Of a DNA stretch of 64,000 nt, positions 1 to 9,483 are shown piece by piece. The position numbers were made by a program, and so were the translations under genes. Source of the stretch: Halobacteriales archaeon QS_9_68_17 (GTDB lineage: Archaea > Halobacteriota > Halobacteria > Halobacteriales > Natronoarchaeaceae); NCBI GenBank assembly GCA_003023565.1, contig PXSA01000032.1, forward strand, positions 90,411 through 154,410. The letters are read 5' to 3'. Each line of letters begins with the position of its first letter. The first letter of the stretch is position 1. The notes beneath the pieces were generated by a model. The model was not told where the DNA came from. It searched no databases and worked only from the letters and a program-made list of their open reading frames with translations.

Positions 1-329
1 GTGACCACCGCCTTCTGGTCGGCGAGGTCGTTCGATTCCTGCAGGAACGCATGCGAGGGGTTGTCGTTGTTGACTATCTCGAACGCCTTGCCGCCGCCGT
101 AGCGGTCCTGCTTGCGCTGCTTGTCGTACTTCATCCCCCAGCGCCAGTGCGGGTAGCGGCGCTGGAACCCGTCGTAGGCGATGAGCTGGTTCATCTCGTC
201 GTAGTCGACGATCCAGTAGTTCACCGGGTACGGTTCGAGACCGAGGCGCTCGGCCAGTTCGTTGGCGTCGTCGACGGGTTGCTGCAGGTCGGCGGCGATC
301 CGTCGCGCCTCGTAGCGGTCGAAGCTCAT
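1..329 (-). CDS. spoVR: SpoVR family protein, N-terminal part (cut by window edge)
   Basis: Only the first 109 or so residues are inside the window; the rest lies beyond base 1. The translated N-terminus carries the segments YPVNYWIVDYDEMNQLIAY and YPHWRWGMKYDKQ, which are typical of the SpoVR family. The gene starts 17 bases after the stop of the yeaH-like gene and is last in a minus-strand run of two PrkA-type kinases, YeaH and SpoVR. The same set occurs in bacteria, where it is linked to stress and stationary-phase signalling; the biochemical role of SpoVR is not established. The start at 329 is the first ATG of the conserved frame. The family assignment is firm and the function is unknown. 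Confidence 0.93.
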   Translation of the reverse strand, partial: MSFDRYEARRIAADLQQPVDDANELAERLGLEPYPVNYWIVDYDEMNQLIAYDGFQRRYPHWRWGMKYDKQRKQDRYGGGKAFEIVNNDNPSHAFLQESNDLADQKAVV

Positions 330-345
330 GGGTTCACCATCGGTA

Positions 346-1659
346 TCACGATTCTTCCTCCTCCGTGCTCAGGATCTCGTAGATCGCGTCGGTCACGTCC
401 TCCGGACTGGTGACGTACGTCACCGCGACATCGTCGCTGTCCTCGCCGAAGTGGCGCTCGACCTCCTCGGCGTGGGTGGCGTTGATCGCGTTCCCGCTCG
501 GCTGGGTCTCCACGTAGGCGTGGAGGTTCGCCGGGATCCGCTCCATCAGCGGAATGACGCCCTCCTCGGTGTCGTTCGAGGAGTTCTCGCTGTCGCCGGC
601 CGCGAACACGTAGCGGTTCCAGTCGCTCCAGGGGTACTCCGCCAGTAGCTGGTCCGCCAGCTCGTACGCCGACGATATCTTCGTCCCGCCGCCCGAGCGG
701 ATGCCGAAGAAGTCGTCGCGCTCGACCTCCCAGGCCTCCGCGTCGTGGGCGATGTAGACGAACTCGGCGTTGTCGTACTTCCCCTGCAGGTACCAGTCCA
801 GCGGCGTGAACGTCCGCTCGACCAGCTCTCGTTTCTTCTCGCGCATCGAGCCGCTCACGTCGCGGATGTTCACGACGACGACGTTCTTCTCCTTCTCCTC
901 GATGATCTCCGGGTGGCGGTAGCGTTCGTCCTCGCGGCGGAACGGGACGTGGTCGACCCCGTCGCGGCGGATCTGCTCTTTGATGTCCTCGCGCTCGACG
1001 TTCGCCTCGACTTCGTCGATGCTCTCCCACTCGCCGCGCTCGTTCTCCGGGATATCGGCGTAGCGCTCGTCCAGCCACGCCTTCGAGACGGGGATGGACT
1101 CGCCGCGCGCCCACTCGAAGGCCGTCTGCGGGCCGACGCCCCCGACCTTCAGCACCTCGGTGAGGAACTCCTCGTCGAAGTCCATCGCCAGCTTGCGCTT
1201 TAGCCCCTGCTTGAACATGCGCTCGAAGTCGAGCGTGCTGTCGGGACCGGTCTTCGTGAGGTCCTTGAACGGACCCTCCTTCTCCTCGACGACGGATTTC
1301 CCCTTGGGTTCGAGTTCGAGACCGAGCTCCTCGTCGAGTTCCTCGGCGAACTTCTCGGGGTCCATCTCGTAGTACTCGTGTTCGCCGCCCTCTTCCCCGG
1401 GCTCTCCCTCCTCGTCGCCGTCGCCGGGCTGGGGCTGCGGCTGGCCGACGGTGTCGCCCACGTCGGCGTCGCCCTGTCCGACGCCGCCCTGGTCTCGCTG
1501 GTCGTACTGGAACTCCGGGAGGTCGACTATCTTGATCGGCACCCGGATCTCCGACGGGAGGCTCTGTCCGAGGTCGCCGTACTGGATGAAGTCCGCGAGG
1601 TCCTCGCGGCGCTCCTCCCCGACCTCGTAGAACCGTTCCAGGTCGTCTTTCAGTCCCAT
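346..1659 (-). CDS. yeaH: YeaH/DUF444 family protein with VWA-like domain
   Basis: This 437-residue protein matches the YeaH/YhbH (DUF444) family. The first third is acidic and low in complexity (a Gly/Asp/Glu/Gln-rich stretch at about residues 55-95). The C-terminal half has a von Willebrand factor A-like metal site, DVSGS at residues 267-271, followed by a conserved VYIAHD segment. The ATG at 1659 overlaps the end of the upstream kinase gene by ten bases, so translation is probably coupled. YeaH is thought to act with the PrkA kinase and SpoVR, but the molecular role is unknown. The family call is secure and the complex is inferred from gene order. Confidence 0.93.
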   Translation of the reverse strand: MGLKDDLERFYEVGEERREDLADFIQYGDLGQSLPSEIRVPIKIVDLPEFQYDQRDQGGVGQGDADVGDTVGQPQPQPGDGDEEGEPGEEGGEHEYYEMDPEKFAEELDEELGLELEPKGKSVVEEKEGPFKDLTKTGPDSTLDFERMFKQGLKRKLAMDFDEEFLTEVLKVGGVGPQTAFEWARGESIPVSKAWLDERYADIPENERGEWESIDEVEANVEREDIKEQIRRDGVDHVPFRREDERYRHPEIIEEKEKNVVVVNIRDVSGSMREKKRELVERTFTPLDWYLQGKYDNAEFVYIAHDAEAWEVERDDFFGIRSGGGTKISSAYELADQLLAEYPWSDWNRYVFAAGDSENSSNDTEEGVIPLMERIPANLHAYVETQPSGNAINATHAEEVERHFGEDSDDVAVTYVTSPEDVTDAIYEILSTEEEES

Positions 1660-3932
1660 TTGTAGCTCACCTGTCCCATGACGTGTCTGCTCGTCAGTTC
1701 CGCCGACGCCTCGGTGTAGTCGAACATCTCGACCATGTTCTCGATCGTCTGCTCTTTGACCGCCGCCGTCTCGGTGCCGCTCGGCGGGTCGTCCCACTGC
1801 CGCGGGTCGAAGTCCTCGAAGATCCGCGCCACGTCGTCCCAGTCGTGGGACTCCAGCACGCTCTTGATGATCGGGATCTCCGTGAGGTCGACGTCCGCGA
1901 CCGAGAACTCGTCGTCGCGGTGCTCCCACGCGTGGCGGTTCAGCGCCGTTATCACCTTCTCCGTACGGAACTGCCGGACGGCGGGCGACGGTTCGTTGCC
2001 GTCGTAGCTCTCCGGCGAGAACCGGCCGAGGTGCTCGGTCTCGAACACCTTCATCTTCAGCGGGTCCGGTGCGACCCGTTCGCCGCGCTCGTTCTCCAAC
2101 TTCTCGTCGGTCGCCCAGGCGTAGACGTGTTCGACGTACTCGCCGACGGTCTCCTCGTCGACCTGCTGCTCGCGCATCGTCGCGTCGATGACGTCCGCCT
2201 CCTGCCGCTGGAAGACGTGGTTTTTCACGGGCACGACCCGGTTCTCGAACTCGGTACGCTCGCCCGGCGAGAACACCGGCGCGTCGGTCAGCCCCTCGGC
2301 CATCGCGTTCAGCACGTCGCGGGGCATGATCACGTCCTCGACGGCCAGTTCGGGATGGTGCCGGTCGCGCACCTCGTGCAGCAGGTCGGCGATCCCGTCG
2401 CGGGTGTACGTGACCGGGATGCCGTGCTCGCCGTTCGAGGCGTCGTCCTCGAACTCGAAGTCCTCCTTCTCTAAGCGCTCGTCGCCGTCCTGGAGGTAGC
2501 CCCGGTCGAACAGCAGCGCCTTGTCGACCAGGTCCAGCCCGGCGGGGAGGTCCTCGTCGTCGAGGCGGGTGACGACGCTGTACAGCGCCGCCGCCTCGAT
2601 AGCGTGGGGCGCGAGTTCGCGCTCGCGGAGTTCCCCCTCGGCGTCTTTCACCTCGACCGTCAGCGGCTCCGCTATCTTCTCCTCGACCACGTCGTCGGCC
2701 GCCGCGTCCCACACCTCCGTCTCGTTCGTGAGTTCGCGGCGGATGAGCTCGGTCTCGAGGCTGAGGTTCGTCAGGTACGTGAACTCGTGTTTGTCGAGGC
2801 GGCGCTTGAGCGCCTTCAGCGGGTCCATCCCGTTCTTCTCGGCGTGCTGGTTCAGCTTCGCCTCCAGGTCGGGGTTCGAGATGATGACCAGTTGCGTGTC
2901 GATGTCCATCCCGATCCCCTTGTCGAGTTTCACCGTGCGCTCGTCGGGGACGTTCAGCAGCTTCTGGAGGAGGTCGGCGTGCTGGGCGGCGTCCTCGACG
3001 ACCGTGAGGAGGCCGTTGCCCTGCGAGAGCACGCCGTCGTAGGAGAACGCCTGCGGGTTCTTCCGGCCGCGGGAGTCGAGTTCCTGTAGCATGCCGCGCA
3101 TCCAGGTGCCGACCAGACGCTCCTTGGGCTGGCCCTCGTCCTCCGAGTGGAGGACGCCGATGCCCCGTCCCACGTCGACGACGTAGTTCTTCACGCGCAG
3201 GTGCGACGAGTCCGCCACCGTCGAGAACAGGTCGTCGTCCCCGCGACGGCGGTACTGCTCCTCTAAGTACTCGTAGGCCTCCCGGGAGAACGGGTCGAGG
3301 CGCTGGTCGACCCGGACGTCGAGGTGGTCGTCGTTGGACCCGTTGAGCTCCGCGAGCAGTTCCTCGCGGACCTCGTCCGGGAACACGGAGAGCGGGTGGG
3401 CCTGAACGGGACTCTCGTACCAGTGGTCCTCATCGACGGGGGAGTCGCCGCCGTAGCTCAGCCCGCGGGTGTCCTCGGCCGTCGCGACGTTCCACTCGAC
3501 GGTGTAGCGCCGCCCCTCCGGCGTCTTCGAGTACTCGCGCAGGCCGTTGATCAGACAGCGCTTGAGTTCGGACTTGCCGGTCGCCGTCGGCCCGTCGAAC
3601 CAGACGATCTTCTCGTCTTTGGCCCGCTCGGCCGCGATGGAGCGGAGGTCGTCGACGAAGGCGTTCAGCACCTCGGTGTTGCCGAGCACGGCGTGCTCGC
3701 CGTCGTTGTGCGGGTCGTCGAAGAAGCGGTAGCGCTCCTTCTCCTCGCCCTTCTCGACGACGGTCCGCGTGCCGGCGGCCTCGATCGCTTCGAGGAGGTA
3801 CTTGCTCGCGTGCGAGGCGATCCGCGGCGTCTCGAACACCGCGTCGACGTACTCGTCGAGGCTCATCGGCTCCTCGTACGTGTCCTCGAGCGCGCGGTCG
3901 GCCTCGCTGACGAACTCGTCGCCGCGGCTCAT
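1650..3932 (-). CDS. PrkA-type serine kinase / AAA domain protein (second copy)
   Basis: This 760-residue protein of the PrkA family is the downstream member of a tandem pair. A Walker A motif, GPTATGKS, sits at about residues 114-121, as expected for the PrkA AAA domain. The C-terminal half would carry the kinase-like region. Its ATG shares one base with the stop of the first PrkA gene, so the two are translationally coupled. The two proteins are diverged in sequence and length (760 against 690 residues), which suggests a hetero-complex rather than a recent duplication. Bacterial PrkA is reported as a serine kinase and more recently as an AAA protease-like protein, so the activity here is uncertain. 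Confidence 0.92.
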   Translation of the reverse strand: MSRGDEFVSEADRALEDTYEEPMSLDEYVDAVFETPRIASHASKYLLEAIEAAGTRTVVEKGEEKERYRFFDDPHNDGEHAVLGNTEVLNAFVDDLRSIAAERAKDEKIVWFDGPTATGKSELKRCLINGLREYSKTPEGRRYTVEWNVATAEDTRGLSYGGDSPVDEDHWYESPVQAHPLSVFPDEVREELLAELNGSNDDHLDVRVDQRLDPFSREAYEYLEEQYRRRGDDDLFSTVADSSHLRVKNYVVDVGRGIGVLHSEDEGQPKERLVGTWMRGMLQELDSRGRKNPQAFSYDGVLSQGNGLLTVVEDAAQHADLLQKLLNVPDERTVKLDKGIGMDIDTQLVIISNPDLEAKLNQHAEKNGMDPLKALKRRLDKHEFTYLTNLSLETELIRRELTNETEVWDAAADDVVEEKIAEPLTVEVKDAEGELRERELAPHAIEAAALYSVVTRLDDEDLPAGLDLVDKALLFDRGYLQDGDERLEKEDFEFEDDASNGEHGIPVTYTRDGIADLLHEVRDRHHPELAVEDVIMPRDVLNAMAEGLTDAPVFSPGERTEFENRVVPVKNHVFQRQEADVIDATMREQQVDEETVGEYVEHVYAWATDEKLENERGERVAPDPLKMKVFETEHLGRFSPESYDGNEPSPAVRQFRTEKVITALNRHAWEHRDDEFSVADVDLTEIPIIKSVLESHDWDDVARIFEDFDPRQWDDPPSGTETAAVKEQTIENMVEMFDYTEASAELTSRHVMGQVSYKWD

Positions 3933-6004
3933 CAGTCCTCCATCTCGGCTTTGGCGACCTCGGCGCCGGCGAACTCCAGCACCTCGCGGGCACCCCCTTC
4001 GGAGTAGCCCTGCTCGATGAGCGCGTCGATCCACTCGTTGCGCTCGTCGTCGTCGAACTCGTTGCTGGAGACCAGCGCCGAGAAGTTGATGTTGTGCTTC
4101 TTGTCCTCCCAGAGCTTCCGTTCGAGGGCGCGGCGCAGGCGCTCGTTGTCCTGCGGGTTGAACGCCTCGCCCTCGCGGGCGCGGCGGGACACCCAGTTCG
4201 ACACCTCCTGCCGGAAGTCGTCCTTGCGGTCCTCGGGCACGTCGAGTTTCTCCTCGACGGCGCGCAGGAACGTCTCGTCGGGTTCCTGCTCGCGGCCGGT
4301 GAGTTCGTCCTCGACGGTCTGGTCGTCGATGTAGGCCATCACGTGGTCCATGTACTTCTCGCCCTGGCGCTCGATCTCGTCGATGTCGTAGGCCAGCGCG
4401 TGGCGCACGTCCTCGATGGCCCGCTCCTTGTACTCCTCGCGGACGGTCTCGAGGTAGCGGTAGTACGTGTCGAAGTTCTCCTCCGGGATGGAGCCGTGGT
4501 GTTCGAGGTTCTCCTCGAAGAAGTTGAACACCGTCAGCGGCGAGAGGAAGCCGCGCTCACGGTGTTTCGAGTCCATGATCGCCTCGGCGATCTCGTCCCC
4601 GATGAACCGCGGCGAGACGCCCTCCATGCCCTCGCCGATCTCGGCTTTCTCCTCGGCCTCCTCGCGGAGCTTCTTCTCGTCGATGTCGTCGCCCTCGTCG
4701 ACCTCGCCGTTGTACGCCTTGGCCTTCTGGAGCAGGTCGACGGTCTCGGTGTCGGGCTCCTCGATGCGGGTGAGGACGCCGAACAGGCCGGCCATCTCGT
4801 GGGTGTGGGGCTCCACGTTGATGTCGGGCACGTCCGCGTTCGACAGCATCTTCCGGTAGATCTCGGCCTCCTGCTCGTAGGAGAGGACGTACGGGAAGTC
4901 GATCCGCTTGGTGCGGTCGTTGAACGCCTCCATCTTCTCGTCGCCCTTCTTGTCCTTGTACTCGGGCATGTTGGTGCGGCCGACGATCACCTGGTCGATG
5001 TCGATCCGCGGGTTGTTCTTGGGCTTGATCGTCTGTTCCTGCGTGGCGTGCAGGAAGTCGTAGAGGAACTCCCGCTGGAGCTTCAGCAGCTCCTCGCCCG
5101 AGAAGATACCGCGGTTGGCGTTGCAGAACGCGCCCGAGTAGTCGAACGCCCGCGGGTCGGACTCCCCGTAGACGGCGATCTTCGAGTAGTTGACGTCCCC
5201 GGTGAGCTCCGTCTCGTCCTGGTTTTTCTTGTCCTTGGGCTCGAACGTCTCCAGCCCCTGGCGCTTGTTCTCGTCGGCGACGAGGCGGACGACCTCGACG
5301 TGGTTCCGGAGCACCTGCTGGAGGTCGTCCTCGTAGTGCGCCAGCAGGCGGTCCATGTAGAACTCCGACTCGGGGTCGAGGCTCTGCTCGCTGCGGATTG
5401 AGTAGGGCGCATCGAGGCGCTCGTTCAGGTCGTCGATGATCGACTCGCGCTGTTCCTGCGGGACGAGCACCAGCGGGTCCTGATTCATCGGCGACCTGAC
5501 CGTGTCGTCCGCGGGGTCCTGGTCGTCTATGACGTCACAGAGGTTCGTCCAGCGGAACGTGTACATCCGGCCCTCGTCCCGCATCGTGTAGTCCTCGTAG
5601 TACTGACGCACCTGCTGGTCGAACGCGGACTTCCCGGACCCGACCGGACCGAGCAGGAGTTTGATGCGACGCTCCGGACCGAGGCCGCGGGCCGAGGACT
5701 TCACCTTGTTGACGAACTCGTGGATGGCCTGATGGATCACCTTCCCGTAGAAGGTGTTCTCGCCGTCGTTGATCGGGTCCTCGGACACCATCTCGTACTC
5801 GACGACGCCGGCTTCCTCGTCGTACTCGGTGCCGTAGCAGTCGAACATGTCCGCCACGCGCTGGTGCGCGTTGCGGGCGATCTTCGGGTCGTCGTACACC
5901 TCGTCGAGGTACCAGTCGAACGACTTCGTGTCGCGCAGGTCCGCAGGAACCGATTCCTGGTACTCCTCGCTCAACGCTTCGAGTGTGTCGATGTCTCCTG
6001 TCAT
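3932..6004 (-). CDS. prkA: PrkA-type serine kinase / AAA domain protein (first copy)
   Basis: This 690-residue PrkA family protein is the first gene of the minus-strand operon. Walker A is GPVGSGKS at residues 119-126, preceded by the conserved INDGENTFYGKV segment and followed by the FNRWTNL-like sequence FRWTNLCDVI. A RTNMPEYKD segment in the middle fits the AAA part. The ATG at 6004 follows a sequence with no clear TATA element within 50 bases, so the transcript may start far upstream, near the AT-rich palindrome at 6403-6420. With YeaH and SpoVR it forms the conserved PrkA-YeaH-SpoVR set, thought to act in starvation or stress adaptation. Confidence 0.93.
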   Translation of the reverse strand: MTGDIDTLEALSEEYQESVPADLRDTKSFDWYLDEVYDDPKIARNAHQRVADMFDCYGTEYDEEAGVVEYEMVSEDPINDGENTFYGKVIHQAIHEFVNKVKSSARGLGPERRIKLLLGPVGSGKSAFDQQVRQYYEDYTMRDEGRMYTFRWTNLCDVIDDQDPADDTVRSPMNQDPLVLVPQEQRESIIDDLNERLDAPYSIRSEQSLDPESEFYMDRLLAHYEDDLQQVLRNHVEVVRLVADENKRQGLETFEPKDKKNQDETELTGDVNYSKIAVYGESDPRAFDYSGAFCNANRGIFSGEELLKLQREFLYDFLHATQEQTIKPKNNPRIDIDQVIVGRTNMPEYKDKKGDEKMEAFNDRTKRIDFPYVLSYEQEAEIYRKMLSNADVPDINVEPHTHEMAGLFGVLTRIEEPDTETVDLLQKAKAYNGEVDEGDDIDEKKLREEAEEKAEIGEGMEGVSPRFIGDEIAEAIMDSKHRERGFLSPLTVFNFFEENLEHHGSIPEENFDTYYRYLETVREEYKERAIEDVRHALAYDIDEIERQGEKYMDHVMAYIDDQTVEDELTGREQEPDETFLRAVEEKLDVPEDRKDDFRQEVSNWVSRRAREGEAFNPQDNERLRRALERKLWEDKKHNINFSALVSSNEFDDDERNEWIDALIEQGYSEGGAREVLEFAGAEVAKAEMED

Positions 6005-6574
6005 TGTATCACGGTCGGTTGGTTGCCCACCCTGTTGCCGGACGCCGTCGCGGTCCTCCGCATGCCGGACCGACCCGTCGTCGCCGACGAGGGGAGAGCG
6101 CGGGGCCGAACCCGCGGTGTCGGGACGCGTCCGCCTTCGGGACCACCGCTTTGCGACACCGCTGGAACCGCGACTCCCGCCAGGGGCGGACGCGACGGGA
6201 CGACCGGATTTCGATCGAAGCGTGACATGTGTGGTCTGTTACCACGCCCGTGCGCGTAACCGCTGCTTCCGCCGCGGGAGCGGCTGAAAACGTCGTCGAC
6301 GACTGAACCGATGCGGGGCGCCAGGGTGGGTTCGGCGGCGGACGGCCACCGATAGTGTTTAATTAATGAGTTTCGGATACACTTAAGCCTAACTCCAAAA
6401 GGTATTTATATGTATAAATATTCCGATACGGATCGGGCGAAACCGCAGGAGCGACCCCGGCCGCTGGTCGGAGACGGTCCCCGACGGAGGTTCCTTTTTA
6501 TATAGGCTCCGGGGCGTCGGCCGTTACCTTCTGCAACCGGGAAGTCCTTAGTCGGCGGGGGACAACCGGCTCCC
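6005..6574. other. 570-base intergenic region between divergent genes
   Basis: This gap separates the prkA operon (minus) from the DUF5820-like gene (plus). The part next to prkA (6005-6350) is GC-rich and I see no convincing coding sequence in it. From 6355 to 6425 the DNA turns AT-rich with several TATA-like stretches. A plus-strand TATA-like TTTTTATATA lies at 6495-6504, about 70 bases before the start at 6575. If the minus operon is transcribed from the AT-rich part, its leader is roughly 380 bases, which is unusual in haloarchaea. Confidence 0.6.
6403..6420. promoter_or_regulatory. Palindromic double TATA element
   Basis: The sequence reads TATTTATA, TG, TATAAATA, which is symmetrical and offers a TATA box on each strand. 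It is the strongest promoter-like sequence between the divergent genes. On the minus strand it could drive the prkA operon with a long leader. On the plus strand it is about 155 bases from the next gene. The assignment is by sequence only. Confidence 0.5.
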
Positions 6575-6964
6575 ATGAGCGACATCGACGTGCCCGAGGG
6601 CTGGGTCGTCTGGAACGAGGACCCGGACGGCCGGCTAATCTTCGCCTACCGCCCGGACGTGTTCGACTCGGATGACTTCCCGGCCGAGTGCCTCCCCACG
6701 CTGTATCTGACACGCGGTCGGCGCGACGCCCGCCGGCCCGGAGCATCGCCCGCTCCGGACGCCGACTGGCACGTGACGCTGTATCTGGAACCGGACATCG
6801 ACCACGGCGGCGACCGGTACGAGAGCCGCGACGCCGCGGTGGCGGGCGCGCTTGACCTCGCCGACTCGTTCGCGCGCGGCGAGATGGACTACCGCGACCT
6901 GTATCAGGTTCCCCGGGAGCCCTACTTCGAGCGTCTCGACGAACTGACCGGACGAGAAACTTAA
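6575..6964 (+). CDS. Conserved haloarchaeal protein (DUF5820-like)
   Basis: This 129-residue acidic protein begins VPEGWVVWNED and contains GRLIFAYRPDVFD and CLPTLYLTRG. These segments match a haloarchaeal family I believe is catalogued as DUF5820. No catalytic motif, membrane segment or metal site is visible. About residues 48-60 (RRDARRPGASPAP) look like an insertion relative to the smooth flow of the rest. It ends 25 bases before the UPF0179 gene on the same strand. The function is unknown. Confidence 0.8.
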   Translation: MSDIDVPEGWVVWNEDPDGRLIFAYRPDVFDSDDFPAECLPTLYLTRGRRDARRPGASPAPDADWHVTLYLEPDIDHGGDRYESRDAAVAGALDLADSFARGEMDYRDLYQVPREPYFERLDELTGRET

Positions 6965-6989
6965 CCATCGTGACCGTCTACGGTTGCCC

Positions 6990-7661
6990 ATGACCCGGGT
7001 TACGCTCGTCGGCACGCGCCTCGCGTCCGTCGGCGAGGAGTTCGTCTATCACGGGGAGGCCCCCGGTTGTGAGGGCTGTCCCTACCGCAGTCAGTGTCTC
7101 GGTCTCGATGACGGCGTCAGGTACCGCGTCACGGGCCTCCGCGACAACGCCCGGACGCTCGACTGCGCGGTCCACGACGACGGCGTCCGCGCCGTCGAGG
7201 TCGAACCCGCGTCGGTCCGCGCGAACGTCCCGTCGAAGAACGCCTACGCCGGGGGCAAGACGTCGCTCGCCGGCCCCTGCCCCCACGTCGAGTGTCCGAG
7301 CCACGAGTACTGCGTCGCCGACGGGGCCGGGGACGACGAGGAGCGACAGATCGAGGAGGTCGTCGGCGACCCGCGGACCGAGATAACCCACTGGCCGCGC
7401 TGGCGGTTCATCGCCAGCGCGCGGGGAAGGGCAGGCGCTCGGAGCGTGCGCCGCCGACCGGCGGCGCTCGCGCAAACTGGCGGCCTGGAACGAACGCCTC
7501 CGGCGTTCGTTGGAGGACATAGAAAGGGCGCAGCGAGGCCTGCCAAGGCCGAGCAAGGGCTTTCTTTTAAAGCGTCTCCAGTTTCTCCGCCGCGTACCCG
7601 AAGACGTTGGCGTAGCCGTACGGTGAGAGGAGGACGGGGTAGAAGTCGTCCTCGGCGGTGA
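6990..7661 (+). CDS. UPF0179 family protein with lost C-terminus
   Basis: Residues 1 to about 135 are clearly UPF0179: an N-terminal MTRVTLVGTRLA, then CEGCPYRSQC and CPHVECPSHEYC, a set of paired cysteines suggesting metal or Fe-S binding. Normal members end near residue 147 with a DYCxLDRDLTLVEF tail. Here that tail is missing: the frame passes at about 7392 into the 178-base structured element and would only stop at 7661, inside the opposite gene. A TATA-like AACTTAACC sits about 30 bases before the ATG at 6990, giving a leaderless start. The gene is therefore truncated or fused to non-native sequence, and whether the product is functional is unclear. Confidence 0.8.
   Translation: MTRVTLVGTRLASVGEEFVYHGEAPGCEGCPYRSQCLGLDDGVRYRVTGLRDNARTLDCAVHDDGVRAVEVEPASVRANVPSKNAYAGGKTSLAGPCPHVECPSHEYCVADGAGDDEERQIEEVVGDPRTEITHWPRWRFIASARGRAGARSVRRRPAALAQTGGLERTPPAFVGGHRKGAARPAKAEQGLSFKASPVSPPRTRRRWRSRTVRGGRGRSRPRR
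7392..7569 (+). repeat. 178-base structured element, copy 1
   Basis: This copy is the same length as that at 20502-20679 and collinear with it. It has five inverted repeats: 7396-7405 with 7412-7421; 7435-7440 with 7442-7447; 7448-7456 with 7459-7467; 7489-7498 with 7502-7511; and a terminal hairpin around 7533-7554 closed by AGAAAG (7521-7526) with CTTTCT (7560-7565). Loops and linkers such as GCAAACTGGCGG and GGACATA are conserved, while stems differ by paired changes. It ends exactly on the stop codon of the minus-strand gene and begins where the UPF0179 homology ends. The terminal hairpin with flanking A and T runs could act as a bidirectional terminator. The transcribed strand is unknown. 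Confidence 0.75.
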
Positions 7662-8343
7662 GTTCCGCGCCGTCGGCCGCCGCGAACGGTTCGCCCGCGT
7701 CGACGCGTTCGAAGTTCTCCGCGAACACCTCGTACTCGTCGGCCGGTTCCTTGTCGATCGGGTAGAGCAGTTTGTACGCCGGGACCTCGCGCCCGATCGC
7801 GTCGCCGGGCAGGACGCCGGTCGCGGTCAGGAACTCCCGGACGATCCGGAGCGCGTTCTCCTCGGACTGGTCGGACCCCTGAAGCCCGGTCTCGACCTCT
7901 ATCGCGTCGGTGGCGACGAAGATGCGTCCCTGGATGTACTCGCTGGTCTCGACGACGGCCGCGACGGACAGTCGCGGGCAGATATCGCGGACCATATCGT
8001 CGATGCCGTCGACGACCGCGAAGGGTTCGGCGTACGACTGCGTCGAGTGGAGCGCGAGCGTCAGACAGCCCTCTATCTCGTCGGAGACGGCGGCCGCGAG
8101 GCGGCGCTCGTGTTCGTCGGCGTCGGAGTCCCCGGGGAACGAGCGGTTCAGGTCCGCCTCCAGATAGCGCTCGCCCGCCTCGATCGCCTCCTCGTTCGCG
8201 ACCACGAACTTCACCGGCCGGTCGGCGGTGAGCGGTTCGTCGAGCAGTCGTTCGACGGCGCGCACGCCGCCCAGTTCGTCGCCGTGGATGCCGGCGACGA
8301 CCGCTATCTCCGGCGTCCCTTCGCCGACCTGTTCGACTCGCAT
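7567..8343 (-). CDS. Succinylglutamate desuccinylase/aspartoacylase-family zinc hydrolase
   Basis: This 258-residue protein belongs to the AstE/AspA (M14-like) family. The zinc-site motif GIHGDE is near residues 18-23, the substrate-binding NRSFPG near 66-71, and the downstream histidine is in LALHST near 96-101. The family hydrolyses N-acyl amino acids or related amides at a zinc centre; the substrate here is not known. Its stop codon lies inside the last bases of the structured element at 7392-7569, so that element forms its immediate 3' region. The start at 8343 is the ATG before the MRVEQVGEG sequence. Confidence 0.9.
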   Translation of the reverse strand: MRVEQVGEGTPEIAVVAGIHGDELGGVRAVERLLDEPLTADRPVKFVVANEEAIEAGERYLEADLNRSFPGDSDADEHERRLAAAVSDEIEGCLTLALHSTQSYAEPFAVVDGIDDMVRDICPRLSVAAVVETSEYIQGRIFVATDAIEVETGLQGSDQSEENALRIVREFLTATGVLPGDAIGREVPAYKLLYPIDKEPADEYEVFAENFERVDAGEPFAAADGAELTAEDDFYPVLLSPYGYANVFGYAAEKLETL

Positions 8344-8383
8344 TGTGTAATGTCAGAACCCCCGGGGTAAAGTGCGTTGAGAT

Positions 8384-8568
8384 TCAGTGCTCCATCGCCT
8401 CGACGTACTCGAAGTCCTCCTCCCGGGCGGTCGGGCGTTCCCCGTCGAGGGGAACCTTCCACCCGTGGAGCGCTACGGGGTCGTTCAGCGCGTTCGAGAG
8501 CGTCGTGCGAACGTCGAGCAGGTCGACGCCGTAGAAGTCGTTCGGGACGCCGCTCTCGGACCTCCGGG
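8384..8568 (-). pseudogene. DUF309 gene, C-terminal fragment
   Basis: The minus strand reads [19 protein letters not shown] and [14 protein letters not shown] up to a stop at 8384-8386. This closely resembles the C-terminal third of the intact DUF309 protein at 8986-9480, which has [19 protein letters not shown]. No start codon or N-terminal part adjoins it. The matching N-terminal fragment lies 0.9 kb away at 9484-9678 on the same strand, so this looks like one half of a split gene. Confidence 0.8.
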
Positions 8569-8705
8569 ACGCCGGGAACCGCGTGGTGGCCGACGGGGTG
8601 CTCCCCGAGGAGATACCGGAGTGCCCCGAGACCGAGAGCTATCCGGGGTGCGAGCACCTACTCGTCACGCCGGTCCGGGAGCAGGACCTCGGCCGGCTCC
8701 GGCCG

Positions 8706-8891
8706 TTACCGTTCGGCCCACCGACGCCGAAACTCCACCAAGTCCCGCGGGTGTTGGTGGTCTCGCGCCCACTGCTTGGCCTCGACCGCCCCGTCGCAAC
8801 GTTCCGCCGTCTCGCAAATCGTGCACTTGGCGGCAACGCCGATCACCATGGTTGGGTTGTCCGTATCCGGCATTTCGTCGGCGTATTCCAT
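8706..8891 (-). CDS. Small Cys-containing haloarchaeal protein
   Basis: This 61-residue protein has a CTICETAERC motif at about residues 23-32, then a basic-aromatic stretch QWARDHQHPRDLVEFRRRW. It is probably a one-knuckle metal-binding protein. A TTTAAATA box (8914-8921 on the plus strand) lies 23-30 bases upstream of the ATG at 8891, a textbook leaderless haloarchaeal promoter, which supports this as a real gene. It lies within the DNA separating the two halves of the broken DUF309 gene. The function is unknown. Confidence 0.72.
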   Translation of the reverse strand: MEYADEMPDTDNPTMVIGVAAKCTICETAERCDGAVEAKQWARDHQHPRDLVEFRRRWAER

Positions 8892-8913
8892 ACGCGGGAC
8901 GTTGCCGTGATAG

Positions 8914-8921
8914 TATTTAAA
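8914..8921 (-). promoter_or_regulatory. TATA box of the small Cys protein gene
   Basis: The minus strand reads TTTAAATA, centred about 27 bases before the ATG at 8891. That is the spacing expected of a leaderless haloarchaeal transcript. Confidence 0.65.
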
Positions 8922-8985
8922 CGTCCGTTACGGGATAGTCGGGCCGTCCGACGCGGTTACGTGAGAGGAGCGAAAAGATAGCCGC

Positions 8986-9480
8986 ATGAACGACCACACC
9001 CGAGACGACACCGTGGGTCCGCCGACCTCCAGCACTCCGACCGGGTGGGACGCCGAGCGCGGGCCGTCAAACGGGTGGGAGCACGGCACGCTCCGACGGG
9101 CCGTAATGCACGGCGTTCGGCTCTACAACACCGGGGAATTTCACGAGGCGCACGATTGTTTCGAATCGGAGTGGTATAACTACGGAAACGGGACCACGGA
9201 GAGCGCGTTTCTCCACGGCATGGTACAGGTGGCCGCCGGGGCGTACAAGCACTTTGAATTCGAGGACGACGGCGGTATGCGCTCGCTTTTTGAGACCGCG
9301 CTCCAATACCTCCAAGACGTGCCGCGGGACTACTACGGCGTGGACCTTCTCGACGTGCGGACCACGCTCACCAACGCGCTCAATGACCCGACGGTGCTCC
9401 ACGGGTGGGAGATCGAGCTTGACGGGGAGTATCCGGTGGCGAGTGAGGTGGACCACGAGTACGCGGAGCGGCTTGAGTGA
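8986..9480 (+). CDS. DUF309 family protein
   Basis: This 164-residue protein carries the DUF309 signature: a helix with [21 protein letters not shown] at about residues 43-63 and the later [15 protein letters not shown] segment. The family is a small all-helical domain of unknown function. About 30 polar N-terminal residues precede the domain. This is the only intact one of three DUF309 sequences within 1.3 kb: a C-terminal fragment (8384-8568) and an N-terminal fragment (9484-9678) flank it on the opposite strand. Confidence 0.88.
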   Translation: MNDHTRDDTVGPPTSSTPTGWDAERGPSNGWEHGTLRRAVMHGVRLYNTGEFHEAHDCFESEWYNYGNGTTESAFLHGMVQVAAGAYKHFEFEDDGGMRSLFETALQYLQDVPRDYYGVDLLDVRTTLTNALNDPTVLHGWEIELDGEYPVASEVDHEYAERLE

Positions 9481-9483
9481 CCG

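Noticed and set aside
6005..6287. Several overlapping open frames of 60-150 codons before the prkA gene
   Set aside because: They are rich in Arg and Pro with no conserved segment, as expected of non-coding GC-rich DNA; no start signals fit.
6380..6400. DtxR-like half site near TTAAGCCTAA
   Set aside because: Only one arm matches and there is no symmetrical partner, unlike the clear boxes at 56426 and 62161.
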